From: Halotalea alkalilenta DSM 17697
Lineage (GTDB): Bacteria; Pseudomonadota; Gammaproteobacteria; Pseudomonadales; Halomonadaceae
Reading direction: 5' to 3'
NCBI RefSeq assembly: GCF_000621205.1
Contig: NZ_KK211231.1
Span: 1 to 64,000 of the forward strand
Length of the DNA: 64,000 bases
The translations under genes and the position numbers were made by a program. Shown one piece after another: positions 27,081-37,187 of the stretch. The notes beneath the pieces were generated by a model. The model worked only from the letters and a program-made list of their open reading frames with translations, was not told the DNA's origin and searched no databases. The stretch's first letter is position 1. Each line of letters opens with the position of its first letter.

Positions 27081-27281
27081 ATGCCGAATGAAAACCTGCA
27101 TCCCGTCGGCACCTGGGACGTTGGCTCCACCGACTTTGGTACCGTAGCCCTGAAGTTCGATCTTGGTGCTGGTCCCATTCTCCTTGCCCTATCCGCGCAG
27201 CAGGCGGAAGGCATGATCCAGGGATTGAAGGCCGCGCTGCGCAAGACCCTGGAGGAAACCAACCCGGGCTCATTGCACTGA
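27081..27281 (+). CDS. Small unknown protein (66 aa)
   Basis: TAGGAG (27066-27071, about 9 nt upstream) precedes a 66-codon frame encoding a compact soluble protein with VGSTDFGTVALKFDLGAGP and LSAQQAEGMIQGLKAALRK, resembling a small single-domain fold rather than random sequence. It ends 36 nt before a strong terminator. Function unknown. Confidence 0.6.
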   Translation: MPNENLHPVGTWDVGSTDFGTVALKFDLGAGPILLALSAQQAEGMIQGLKAALRKTLEETNPGSLH

Positions 27282-27316
27282 AACGCTTCGTTGAAAATTT
27301 TTAAGTCATTGGTATG

Positions 27317-27353
27317 AAAAGGCGCCGGCGCACGGTATTCGCGCCGGCGTTTC
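27317..27353 (+). terminator. Terminator after 66-aa gene
   Basis: Stem CGCCGGCGC (27323-27331) with GCGCCGGCG (27341-27349), preceded by AAAA and followed by TTT. Confidence 0.78.
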
Positions 27354-27744
27354 ACGATGTAAAAAACGTGTATTTTAGTGCACGCAGCCCTCTTGAGCGT
27401 TGCTCAAACTTCAGGTTCTGATAGGGTGCCTCCAGGGAGCAACAGCGGGCAGGGATGCCCCCCAATCTTCTCCTCGCATGTCTCCACGCACTGCACTTTC
27501 ACCGCTATCTCGCACTTCTGCGCGCCCACCCGTCGTCTCTACTTTTCCCACTGCGTTAACCTCTCCATTTCGACTTCATCGCCATCATCGAGCGAGAATC
27601 GGCACGTGCGTATCGTCGGCACGGCGATCGATCTTGAAAGGGGGAGCTGGCCTGAAGCACGGGCATCGCCGACAGGGTTTCTAACTGAATGCACGACGCC
27701 ACCGGGCGACATCCTGGCATCATCGACCGCGCAGGAAACCCGGA
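27354..27744. other. Gene-free stretch
   Basis: About 390 bases contain only short random frames without ribosome binding sites. No RNA gene or repeat is seen; a Thr/Ser/Pro-rich plus-strand frame here looks like noise. Confidence 0.5.
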
Positions 27745-27921
27745 TCAGCGATTGCCCGGGCGGACGCGAAGCAGGCTATAGGAAATGTAGCAAGACAGCC
27801 CAATGACGCCGAAGGTGAGCACGAAGCGCGGCAGGAAAGTGAGCTCGACGAAGCCCTGAATCAGCAGGCTGGCCAGCGCTGCGACCAGGGCGACCGACGC
27901 GTATGCCGTGAGTTTCTTCAT
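27745..27921 (-). CDS. Small two-helix membrane protein
   Basis: This 58-aa product begins with a hydrophobic helix (YASVALVAALASLLIQGFV) and a second helix (RFVLTFGVIGLSCYISYSLL), separated by a short loop, and ends RVRPGNR. GAGGAG lies 5 nt before the ATG at 27921. It resembles small inner-membrane proteins of unknown function. The frame can be read further upstream, but the RBS fixes the start. Confidence 0.65.
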   Translation of the reverse strand: MKKLTAYASVALVAALASLLIQGFVELTFLPRFVLTFGVIGLSCYISYSLLRVRPGNR

Positions 27922-28069
27922 CGACTCCTCCTCGTAGATTTGCTCCAGAGTAACGGGGAGCGGATCATTGCGCCATGCAGCTAGGACTATCGGAGGCGGC
28001 TCAGCCATCTGCTCCGGGGTTTTCCTGCCTTGCTGGACACTCACGCCAGGTCACTGAGGATCGCAGCGC

Positions 28070-28104
28070 AAAAAAGCCTGGCCAATGAAGCCGGGCGCTT
28101 TTTG
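28070..28104. terminator. A/T-flanked hairpin
   Basis: AAAAAGC and GCTTTTT arms flank CTGGC and GCCGG arms around a CAATGAA loop, giving a terminator-like hairpin with a small bulge that works in either direction. It lies between two minus-strand small genes. Confidence 0.65.
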
Positions 28105-28146
28105 ATTGTAATCCCGATTAGATGAGAGGAACCTGGAGGCAGCTTT

Positions 28147-28338
28147 TCATGCCCTCCTGATGCGCCGGCACACCTCTACCACCTCCCTTTCGCTGGCCAT
28201 CGCTCCAGGCCCGCACGTTTCATTACACCCCTCATAGCTCGAAGCGGGCACGCTCATCCGGCCCTTGCTCTCCATACCAACTCCATGGGCGAGTGCGACC
28301 AAAGCATAGCAAAAGAATATGCAGTGAAAACAACGCAT
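28147..28338 (-). CDS. Possible small exported protein (63 aa)
   Basis: A 63-codon frame starts with a short basic and hydrophobic segment (MRCFHCIFFCYALVALAHG), like a signal peptide, and has Cys pairs in the mature part (EGCNETCGPG and VEVCRR). A GGAG is 12 nt from the ATG, farther than usual. It lies divergently upstream of the giant glucan synthase. Weak support: it could be chance. Confidence 0.35.
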   Translation of the reverse strand: MRCFHCIFFCYALVALAHGVGMESKGRMSVPASSYEGCNETCGPGAMASEREVVEVCRRIRRA

Positions 28339-28519
28339 GCCCGGCCGGTCTCCATGGATCCGCTGGCGGGCGGCGGTGGCATTGACCAGACTGAAAGCGA
28401 TCCAGCGGAAAGGATCACCAGCCGCCAAGGCGCCGCGCACAGCGGCCAACGATCGCGAAGCCCTCCCACGATCCCGCCTCGATTCTCCTTATCTCCGCTC
28501 AGCCATAGGTGACCGCTAT

Positions 28520-31500
28520 ATGGATCGTTTCTCGTTGACCGCCACCGTCAGGGCCTGGCAGCGCAAAAGCTGGGGAGAGGGGAACCAAAGGCGGCGCCCA
28601 GCATCGACCAAGCCGCCATGGAACGACGAGGCGCCGATTCGAGAGGAGCTGTTCAGCACCGAGCGCCTCGAACAGCACGGCCAGAGCCTTGCCATCGCCC
28701 AATCGGTGATGGCAAGGCCCCCACCAGTGCTGCCGTTGCAAGCGCGCCTGGAAGACAATGCCAGCCAACTGCTATCCACCTACCGCGCCAGTGCCACCGA
28801 GGTCCAGCAAGGCCGGACCATCGCTCCCGCCGCGAAATGGCTGCTCGACAACTTCTCCCTGATAGAAGCGCAGATCAACGAGGTCCGCGCCGACCTCCCC
28901 CCTGGCTACTATCGACAGCTGCCCAAGCTGGCGGAAGGCCCCTTCATCGGCTATCCGCGCGTGTTCGGCATCGCCTGGGCGTTCGTCGCCCACACCGACA
29001 GCCAGTTCGACCCCGAGGCGCTGACTCGCTTCGTCGCCGCCTACCAGCGGGAAGTGCCGTTGACCATCGGCGAACTCTGGGCGCTAGCGATCACGCTGCG
29101 CATCGTGCTGCTCGAGAACCTGCGCCGGCTAGCCGACCAGATCACCTCCGGCAGGAAAGCGCGCGCCGCCGCCGATGCCCTGGCCGACCGACTGCTGGAC
29201 CCGGCACAGGCGAGCGCCGCGTTCGCGCAGGAAATCTCCCTCCATGAAGGGAGACGGCTGTCGGAGCGGTTCGCCGCCCAGCTCGCCAAGCGCTTGCGCG
29301 GCCAGGATCCCAACGAGATACCCGCGCTCGGCTGGCTCGACGAACGGCTCGGCCGCCAGGGCAGTTCGGTCGAGCTCGCAGTGCAGCATGCCCAGCAGCG
29401 CCTGGGCGCTTCCTACGTCAGCGTGCGCAACGTGATCACCAGCATGCGTGCGATATCGGGCGTCGACTGGTCCGCCCTGTTCGAGCGTATGAGCCTGGTG
29501 GATGCACGACTGCGCGGCCACGGCGGTTTTGCCGAAATGGACTTTCCCACCCGTGATACCTACCGCGGCGCGATCGAATCGCTGGCCCGCGGCTCGGCCC
29601 GCAGCGAACTGGAGATCGTCGAGCAGGTGCTGCAGGCCACCCAGCGCCAGGCCGACGACGACCCAGCGCAGAGCGACCCCGGCTACCATCTGCTCGCCGA
29701 AGGACGCCAAGCGCTGGAACAGCGTATCGGCTTCAGCCCGCCGCTGTACCTGCGCGTTCGGCGACTGGCACTGAGCCTGGGGATAACCGGCTACGTCGGC
29801 GCACTGGCACTGCTCACCTTGGCGTGGGTAGGGCTCGCGGTATGGGGACTCTCGGCGCTGGGGGTAGGTCCTGCCTGGTGGCTGCCGTTCGCGCTGCTCG
29901 GCCTGCTGCCGGCGAGCGAAGTGGCGACAGCGGTCGTCAACCGCGCGGTCGCCTCCGGCCTCGCCCACCGCGCGCTGCCAGAACTCGAACTGAAGGACGG
30001 GATACCGCCGCAGCTGCGCACCCTGGTGGCGGTGCCGACCCTTCTGACCACCAGCGCCGATCTGCTCGAACAGGTCGGCCGCCTGGAGGTGCACCATCTC
30101 GCGAGCGCCGGCGGCGAGCTCTACTACGCCCTGCTGGTCGATGGCACCGATGCGGACCGCGAGACGCTCGAGGACGAAAGCACCATCCTCGCCACCGCGG
30201 TCGATGAGATCCGGCGGCTCAATCTCCTTCACGGCCCTGGCCCCAGCGGCAGGCGGTTCCTGCTGCTGCGCCGCCGACGCATCTTCAATCCGAGCGAACA
30301 GCGCTGGATGGGCTGGGAACGCAAGCGCGGCAAGCTGCACGAGCTCAACCGACTGCTGCGCGGCGCCACCGACACCTCCTTCGTCCTGGATGCCGCCAAC
30401 GATGAGCGCCTGCCTTCTGGCGTACGCTTCGTCATCACCCTCGACGTCGACACCCGCCTGCCGAGAGATGCCGCACAGCGGCTGATCGGCAAAATGGCGC
30501 ATCCGCTCAATCGCCCGCGATTCAGCCAGGATCGCCAGCGGATCGATCGTGGCTATGCGATTCTCCAGCCACGCGTTACCCCCGAGCTGACCGATGCAAG
30601 CCAAGGCTCCGTCTACCAGCGCGTGTTCTCCGCCCCCGGCGGCATGGACCCTTACGCCTCGGCGATCTCGGACGTCTATCAGGATCTGTTCGGCGAAGGC
30701 TCGTTCATCGGCAAGGGCATCTACGACGTCGATGCGGTGGAGGCCGCGCTCCACGGACGCGTGCCGGACAACACGCTGCTCAGCCATGATCTGTTCGAAG
30801 GTATCTTCGCCCGCGCCGGGATCGCCTCGGACGTAGAGCTGGTCGAAGCATTCCCGTCGCGCTACGACGTCGATGCCAAGCGCCAGCACCGCTGGATCCG
30901 CGGCGACTGGCAGCTGCTGCCCTGGGCCTTCGGTCGTGGATTGGCACCGATCGGCCGCTGGAAGATGCTCGACAATCTGCGCCGCTCACTGATCGCCCCG
31001 CTGATGCTGGCCTGTCTGGGCCTGAGCTGGCTGCTGCCGCTGCCGGCAGCGGCGCTGGGCGTGGCCTGGCTGCTCGCGGCGATCTTGATTCCCATCGCCC
31101 TGCCCAGCCTCTCCGCGGTGATGCCGCCGCGCACCGCCGCGAGCATTCGCCACCATCTCACCATCCTCGGTGGCGAGCTCGGCCTCGCCGCGCTGCGCGC
31201 GCTGCTCTCGGCGATCCTGCTCGCCGATCGCGCCTGGCGAGCGATGGATGCCATCGTGCGCACCCTGATCCGCCTGTTCGTGACCCATGCCCACCTGCTC
31301 GAATGGACCACCTCGGCGCATACCCAGAGCCGGGCGCGCCCGAACCTGGTCGAGCAGTACCGGCAAATGGCCGGTGGCGTGGCGGTGGGACTCTCGATCA
31401 CGGTAGTGGCATTCGCCTGGACGCCGAGTAGCTGGCCGCTGGCGCTACCCTTCCTGCTCGGCTGGCTGATCGCCCCGGCCGCGGCCTGGTGGGCCAGCCG

Positions 31501-34500
31501 TACGCCGGCGCGACGCAGAGAGCTCGAGGTATCGCCACTAGTGAGACGCGACCTGCGTCGCATCGCACGCCGCACCTGGCGCTACTTCGAGACCTTCGTC
31601 ACCGCCGAAAGCCACAACCTGCCGCCGGACAATTTCCAGCAGATGCCCAAGGCGGTAGTCGCCCATCGCACCTCGCCGACCAACATCGGGCTCTACCTGC
31701 TCTCCGCCATCACCGCGCGGGACTATGGCTGGAGCGGGACCCTCGAGACCATCGAGCGGATCGAGAAGACCTTCGACACCCTGCACGGACTGGCCCGTCA
31801 CCGGGGGCATCTGTTCAATTGGTACGAGACCCGCACCCTGGCGCCGCTCGCCCCTGCCTACGTGTCGACCGTCGATAGCGGCAACCTCGCCGGCCACCTG
31901 ATCGCGCTGGCCAATGCCTGCACCGAATGGCACCGCCCGATACCGCCGGATGAGATCCATCGTGCCCTGGAGGACGCCTCGGCACTGGCCCGCGCGAGCC
32001 TGCCTGCGCAGGCCGCCACGAACCATGGCGCAGACGAGATCGACGGCGAGCTTCGCAGCGCAGCCGAAGCCCGCCTGGTCGCAGCGCTCGATGCGTTCGA
32101 ACTCGACCTGGAACAGCTGCCAACCGACGACCAGACCTCCTGGCCGCTCATGGCGCAGCGGGCCGATAGCGCTTGCGAGGCGGCCCATCGATTGGCGGCC
32201 TGCGTCACCGCTGGCGCAGCCGACGACGTTTGCTTCTGGGTCGAGGCGCTGCGACGGCGACTGATCGAACGAGAGCGCGACCACCATCACTGCTTTGACC
32301 CACCCACGGCGCTGGAGCGGCGCCTGGCCAAGCTCGCCGACACCGCGCGTGCCTTCGCGCTGGAAATGGACTTCGCCTTCCTGTTCGATACCGAGCGGGA
32401 GCTGTTCTCGATCGGCTACTCGGTCGCCAGCGACGAGCTCGACCCCAGCCGCTACGATCTCCTGGCCTCCGAGGCCCGGCTCGCCAGCCTGTTCGCCATC
32501 GCCAAAGGCGATGCGCCGACCCGGCACTGGTTCCGCCTCGGCCGCCGGTCGATTCCGATCGGCGGCGGCGTGGCGCTGATCTCGTGGTCGGGCTCGATGT
32601 TCGAATACCTGATGCCATCGCTCGTGCTGCGCGACTCGCTCGGCAGCCTGCTCGAACAGAGCAACCGCTGGATGGTCAGCCGCCAGGAGCAGTACGGCCA
32701 TGCCCACGGGGTGCCATGGGGAATCTCGGAGTCGGCCTACAACGCCCGCGATATCGAGTTCACCTATCAATACTCGAACTTCGGCGTTCCCTCGCTCGGC
32801 CTCAATCGGGGGCTCTCGGACAACCTGGTGATCGCCCCCTACGCGACCGGGCTGGCGACGATGGTCGACCCGCGCGGCGCGCACCGCAACTACCAGCGCC
32901 TCGCCGCCCTCGGCGCGCTCGGCCGCTACGGCTTCTTCGAAGCCCTCGACTTCACCCGCACGCGGGTGCCCGAAGGAGAAAAGGCCGCGATCGTCGGCAG
33001 CTTCATGGCCCACCACCAGGGGATGACCATCGTCGCCATCGCCAACGCCCTCGACGGCGGGCGGATGCGGGACCGCTTCCACCGCGAACCGATGATCCAG
33101 GCCACCGAACTGCTGCTGCAGGAGCGGGTGCCACGGGAAGTGGTGATCGAACGGGCGCGGGCCGAGGCGCTGGAGATCTCCGCCGGCGCAGCCGGGCAGG
33201 ACACGCCGGTGGTACGTCGCCATGTCGCGCCGGTCCCGGGGGCGCCGCTCACCCACCTACTCTCCAACGGCCGCTACGCGGTGATGCTGACCAGTACCAG
33301 CGCGGGCTACAGCCGCTGGCGGGAGCTGGCAGTGACCCGCTGGCGAGAGGATCCTACCCGCGATGAGCTCGGCACCTTCGTCTTCCTGCGCGATATCCGC
33401 GAACAGCGCGTCTGGTCGGCCGGCGGTCACGTCTGGGGCCGCGACAAAGCCCAGCGGAAGGTGGTCTTCGCCGAGGACCAGGCGAGCTTCGAACACCGGG
33501 CCCATGGCTTGACCACGGTGCTCGAGGTGATGGTCTCGGGCGAGGATGATGCCGAGGTACGCCGACTGTCGGTGACCAACACCGGTCGGCACTCCCGCGA
33601 ACTCGAACTGACCTCCTACGCCGAGGTGGTGCTCGCCTTGCCTAGCGCCGACGCCGCCCACCCGGCGTTCTCGAAGATGTTCGTCGAGACCGAGCATCTC
33701 GCCGACAGCGGTGCGCTGATCGCCACCCGACGCCCGCGCGCCGCCAACGAGCAGCGCGTCTGGGCGGGCCACTTCGCCGTGATGGAGGGCAAGCCGAGCG
33801 CACCGCCGCAGTATGAATCCGACCGACGGCGCTTCATCGGCCGGGGTCGCGGCCTCTCCAGCGCGCTGGCGATCGTCGAAGGACAACCCCTGTCGGGCAC
33901 CGTCGGCACCGTGCTCGATCCGATCTTCTCGCTGCGCCGGCGCATCGAGATTCCCCCCGGCAAGGTGGCCAGGATTTCGTTCTGGACCGTGGTCGCATCG
34001 ACCCGGGAAGAACTGCTGGGGTTGATCGACAAGCACCACGACCGCGGCGCCTTCGCCCGAGCCAGGACCCTGGCCTGGACCCAGGCGCAGGTGCAGCTGC
34101 GCCACCTGGACATCGATTCGGAGGAAGCGGCCGACTTCCAGCGCTTGGCGGCGCCGATCGTATATCCCGACGCGCGCTTCCGTGCGCCCGCGGCGACCAT
34201 CGCCCTGGGCATCGCCGAACAGTCCGCGCTCTGGGCCCACGGCATCTCCGGCGACCTGCCCATCGTACTGCTGCATATCGACGACATCGAAGACATCGCC
34301 CAGGTGCGCCAGCTCCTGCGCGCGCATGAGTACTGGCGGATGAAGCGCCTCGACGTCGACCTGGTGATCGTCAACGAGCGCACCTCCTCCTACATGCAGG
34401 AGTTGCAGATCGCGATCGAGGTCGCGGTGCGTCGCAGCCAGTCGCGGCCCCGCGTCGAGGAGCCCCTGGCCCGGGGCGAAGTCCACGCGCTGCGCGCCGA

Positions 34501-37099
34501 CATGCTCAGCGCGGCCTTCCAGGCGCAGCTACGCGCCTGCGCCAGGGTCTCGCTGATGGCGAGAAGCGGTCCGATCGGCGACCAGCTGCTGCGGATCGTG
34601 ACTCCGCCCAGGCGGCGGCCGCCGGTGCCACGCTGCAAGCCGAAGCCCGAGCCGACACGGCAGCGGCCGGCGGCGCACTCCCAAGCCCTCGAGTTCTTCA
34701 ACGGCCTCGGCGGCTTCGACCGCAACGGCCTCGAGTACGTCACCATCCTCACCGATGGCCGCACCACCCCCGCGCCGTGGATCAACGTGATCGCCAACCC
34801 AGGCTTCGGCTTTCAGGTCTCGGCGGAGGGCAGCGGCTACACCTGGGCCGAGAGCAGCCGCGAAAACCAGCTGACGCCCTGGTCCAACGACCCGGTCGAG
34901 GACCCAGCCGGCGAGGCGCTCTATCTGCGCGACGAACACGACCGGACGCTTTGGTGTGCGACTGCGCGGCCGATCCGCGACAGGGGTGTCCATGTCGCCC
35001 GTCATGGCTTCGGCTACAGCTGCTTCGAGCATGAGGCCCATGGCATCGGCTCTACGCTCTTGCAGTTCGTGCCGCTGCACGACCCGATCAAGGTCTCGCG
35101 GCTGACGCTGCGCAACCTGTCATCGACGCGGCGCCGGATCTCGGTCACGAGCTACGCGCAGTGGCTGCTGGGGGCTTCGTCCGGCGCCTCGGCACCGTTC
35201 GTCGTCACCGAGCGCGAAGCGTCCACCGGGGCGCTCTTGGCGCGCAACCGATGGAGTATTCCGTTCTCGTCACGGGTCGCCTTCGCCGATCTCGGCGGAC
35301 GGCAGTCGAGCTGGACCGCCGATCGCACCGAGTTTCTCGGCCGCAACGGCGGCCCCGACGCGCCCGCGGCGCTGCTCGGCACCGCCCCGCTCTCCGGCGC
35401 GCTCGGCGCCGGCCTCGACCCCTGCGCGGTACTGCAGTGCGTGATCGAGCTCGAGGTCGGCGAGAGCGTCGAGGTGGTCTCGCTGCTCGGCCAATCCGAC
35501 TCGGCCGACGAGGCCCGCGCTCTCATCCTGCGCTATCGCGAGGCGGACCTCGATGCGTCGCTCGAAGAGGTCGGTGCCGACTGGCGGCGGCTGTTCGCCA
35601 CGACACAGGTGCAGACACCCGACCGAGCGATGGACATCCTGCTCAACGGTTGGCTGCCCTACCAGACCAGGGCCTGCCGGCTGACTGCGCGCTCGGCCTT
35701 CTACCAGGCCAGTGGCGCCTATGGTTTTCGCGATCAGTTGCAGGATCGCATGTCGCTGATGCTCGCCGAGCCAGAGCAGGCACGGGCCCACATCCTGCGC
35801 GCAGCCTCGCGGCAGTTCCCCGAGGGCGACGTACAGCACTGGTGGCTGCCCCATTCGGGCCAAGGCGTGCGTACGCGGATCTCCGACGACCGGGTCTGGC
35901 TCGCGTTCGCCACCGCCAGCTACATCGGCTGCACCGATGATGTCGCAATCCTGGACGAGACGCTTGCGTTCCTGGACGGGCCGGAGCTGGGCGAAGACGA
36001 ACATGAGGCGTTCTTCCAACCGACCATAGCCGAGCAGTCCGCTTCGCTGTTCGAGCATTGCGCACGGGCACTGGACCAGAGCATCGCGCTCACCGGCCAA
36101 AACCGGATACCGCTGATCGGCACCGGCGATTGGAACGACAGCATGAACCGGGTCGGCGTGGGCGGAAAGGGCGAGAGCGTGTGGCTGGGCTGGCTGCTGA
36201 TCACCGCCATCGAGCTCCTGCTTCCCTATGCGGAGGTTCGCGACCCCGCGCGCGCGTCCCGCTGGAAGAGCCATGCGAATACAGTGCGCGAGGCGATCGA
36301 GCGTCGGGGCTGGGACGGCGAGTGGTACCGCCGCGGCACCTTCGATGACGGACGCTGGTTCGGCTCAGCGGCAAGCGAAGAGTGCCGGATCGATTCGATC
36401 GCCCAGAGCTGGGCGGTGCTGTCGGGAGCCGCCGACCCCGGACGTGCTCGAGAAGCGATGGCCTCGGTCGGCAGGCACCTGGTGCGCCACGATGACGGTG
36501 TCGCACTGCTCTTCACTCCACCGTTCGACGCCACCATGCTCGACCCCGGCTACATCAAGGGCTATCCGCCGGGGCTACGCGAGAACGGCGGCCAATATAC
36601 CCACGCCGCGATATGGGCGGTGCTGGCCTATTGCCGCCTCGGCGAAGCCGCCAAGGCCAGCGAGCTGTTCTCGCTGCTCAACCCGATCAACCACGCCCTG
36701 ACCCCGGAGGCGACCGAGCGCTACAAGGTCGAGCCCTACGTCATCGCCGCCGACGTCTACGCCGTCGCCCCGCACGTCGGCCGCGGCGGCTGGACCTGGT
36801 ACACCGGCGCCGCCGGCTGGATGTATCGCGCAGGTATAGAGGGCATCCTCGGCATCCACCGTAAAGGCGATCGGCTGGTGGTCGCCCCTTGCATACCGCC
36901 GACCTGGCCAGGATTCACCGCTACCCTGCGAATCGCCTCGACCGGCTATGAGGTGGAGGTGTCGCGACAAAAAAACGATGCACGCCACTCGGCCCAGCTC
37001 GATGGGCAGTCGATAGCCTGCGTGCATGGAAAGGTCAGCGCGCCGCTGGATGGCGGCGATCATCGGCTCGTCATCTTGCTGCCCGAAGAGAGCGAATGA
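28520..37099 (+). CDS. Cyclic beta-1,2-glucan synthase (NdvB/Cgs type)
   Basis: This giant 2859-aa membrane enzyme starts and elongates beta-1,2-glucan on itself and cyclises it, giving periplasmic osmoregulated glucans. Domain order by residue: N-terminal region (1-400); two membrane helices (about 411-475); GT84 glucosyltransferase with the DxD Asp642 and Asp644 in ITLDVDTRLP and a QxxRW-like QHRWIRGDWQ near 789; more membrane helices (about 820-990); a glycoamylase-like domain (about 1017-1450); then two repeats of the GH94-type beta-sandwich (about 1560 and 2086) and a GH94 phosphorylase domain near 2400-2650, with catalytic GTGDWNDSMN near 2533. ATG at 28520 has AGGTGA 7 nt upstream. The order matches NdvB of rhizobia. 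No dedicated exporter (NdvA/ChvA) gene is adjacent. Confidence 0.92.
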   Translation: MDRFSLTATVRAWQRKSWGEGNQRRRPASTKPPWNDEAPIREELFSTERLEQHGQSLAIAQSVMARPPPVLPLQARLEDNASQLLSTYRASATEVQQGRTIAPAAKWLLDNFSLIEAQINEVRADLPPGYYRQLPKLAEGPFIGYPRVFGIAWAFVAHTDSQFDPEALTRFVAAYQREVPLTIGELWALAITLRIVLLENLRRLADQITSGRKARAAADALADRLLDPAQASAAFAQEISLHEGRRLSERFAAQLAKRLRGQDPNEIPALGWLDERLGRQGSSVELAVQHAQQRLGASYVSVRNVITSMRAISGVDWSALFERMSLVDARLRGHGGFAEMDFPTRDTYRGAIESLARGSARSELEIVEQVLQATQRQADDDPAQSDPGYHLLAEGRQALEQRIGFSPPLYLRVRRLALSLGITGYVGALALLTLAWVGLAVWGLSALGVGPAWWLPFALLGLLPASEVATAVVNRAVASGLAHRALPELELKDGIPPQLRTLVAVPTLLTTSADLLEQVGRLEVHHLASAGGELYYALLVDGTDADRETLEDESTILATAVDEIRRLNLLHGPGPSGRRFLLLRRRRIFNPSEQRWMGWERKRGKLHELNRLLRGATDTSFVLDAANDERLPSGVRFVITLDVDTRLPRDAAQRLIGKMAHPLNRPRFSQDRQRIDRGYAILQPRVTPELTDASQGSVYQRVFSAPGGMDPYASAISDVYQDLFGEGSFIGKGIYDVDAVEAALHGRVPDNTLLSHDLFEGIFARAGIASDVELVEAFPSRYDVDAKRQHRWIRGDWQLLPWAFGRGLAPIGRWKMLDNLRRSLIAPLMLACLGLSWLLPLPAAALGVAWLLAAILIPIALPSLSAVMPPRTAASIRHHLTILGGELGLAALRALLSAILLADRAWRAMDAIVRTLIRLFVTHAHLLEWTTSAHTQSRARPNLVEQYRQMAGGVAVGLSITVVAFAWTPSSWPLALPFLLGWLIAPAAAWWASRTPARRRELEVSPLVRRDLRRIARRTWRYFETFVTAESHNLPPDNFQQMPKAVVAHRTSPTNIGLYLLSAITARDYGWSGTLETIERIEKTFDTLHGLARHRGHLFNWYETRTLAPLAPAYVSTVDSGNLAGHLIALANACTEWHRPIPPDEIHRALEDASALARASLPAQAATNHGADEIDGELRSAAEARLVAALDAFELDLEQLPTDDQTSWPLMAQRADSACEAAHRLAACVTAGAADDVCFWVEALRRRLIERERDHHHCFDPPTALERRLAKLADTARAFALEMDFAFLFDTERELFSIGYSVASDELDPSRYDLLASEARLASLFAIAKGDAPTRHWFRLGRRSIPIGGGVALISWSGSMFEYLMPSLVLRDSLGSLLEQSNRWMVSRQEQYGHAHGVPWGISESAYNARDIEFTYQYSNFGVPSLGLNRGLSDNLVIAPYATGLATMVDPRGAHRNYQRLAALGALGRYGFFEALDFTRTRVPEGEKAAIVGSFMAHHQGMTIVAIANALDGGRMRDRFHREPMIQATELLLQERVPREVVIERARAEALEISAGAAGQDTPVVRRHVAPVPGAPLTHLLSNGRYAVMLTSTSAGYSRWRELAVTRWREDPTRDELGTFVFLRDIREQRVWSAGGHVWGRDKAQRKVVFAEDQASFEHRAHGLTTVLEVMVSGEDDAEVRRLSVTNTGRHSRELELTSYAEVVLALPSADAAHPAFSKMFVETEHLADSGALIATRRPRAANEQRVWAGHFAVMEGKPSAPPQYESDRRRFIGRGRGLSSALAIVEGQPLSGTVGTVLDPIFSLRRRIEIPPGKVARISFWTVVASTREELLGLIDKHHDRGAFARARTLAWTQAQVQLRHLDIDSEEAADFQRLAAPIVYPDARFRAPAATIALGIAEQSALWAHGISGDLPIVLLHIDDIEDIAQVRQLLRAHEYWRMKRLDVDLVIVNERTSSYMQELQIAIEVAVRRSQSRPRVEEPLARGEVHALRADMLSAAFQAQLRACARVSLMARSGPIGDQLLRIVTPPRRRPPVPRCKPKPEPTRQRPAAHSQALEFFNGLGGFDRNGLEYVTILTDGRTTPAPWINVIANPGFGFQVSAEGSGYTWAESSRENQLTPWSNDPVEDPAGEALYLRDEHDRTLWCATARPIRDRGVHVARHGFGYSCFEHEAHGIGSTLLQFVPLHDPIKVSRLTLRNLSSTRRRISVTSYAQWLLGASSGASAPFVVTEREASTGALLARNRWSIPFSSRVAFADLGGRQSSWTADRTEFLGRNGGPDAPAALLGTAPLSGALGAGLDPCAVLQCVIELEVGESVEVVSLLGQSDSADEARALILRYREADLDASLEEVGADWRRLFATTQVQTPDRAMDILLNGWLPYQTRACRLTARSAFYQASGAYGFRDQLQDRMSLMLAEPEQARAHILRAASRQFPEGDVQHWWLPHSGQGVRTRISDDRVWLAFATASYIGCTDDVAILDETLAFLDGPELGEDEHEAFFQPTIAEQSASLFEHCARALDQSIALTGQNRIPLIGTGDWNDSMNRVGVGGKGESVWLGWLLITAIELLLPYAEVRDPARASRWKSHANTVREAIERRGWDGEWYRRGTFDDGRWFGSAASEECRIDSIAQSWAVLSGAADPGRAREAMASVGRHLVRHDDGVALLFTPPFDATMLDPGYIKGYPPGLRENGGQYTHAAIWAVLAYCRLGEAAKASELFSLLNPINHALTPEATERYKVEPYVIAADVYAVAPHVGRGGWTWYTGAAGWMYRAGIEGILGIHRKGDRLVVAPCIPPTWPGFTATLRIASTGYEVEVSRQKNDARHSAQLDGQSIACVHGKVSAPLDGGDHRLVILLPEESE

Positions 37100-37187
37100 T
37101 CGATGGCATGCAAAGGCACGGGCGCGAGGCCCGTGCCCATGAGATCGAAGTGAAGCGCAGAGCGTCGCCGTCATCCGCTGGGGAAAA

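Noticed and set aside
27378..27806. 142-aa plus-strand frame
   Set aside because: Serine/threonine-rich with no RBS or domain; it crosses the better-supported minus-strand membrane gene.
29129..34486. Long minus-strand frames (586, 572 and 409 aa) opposite the glucan synthase
   Set aside because: All are antisense to a recognisable enzyme with conserved domains; composition is Arg/Gly/Ala/Gln-rich and lacks any family.
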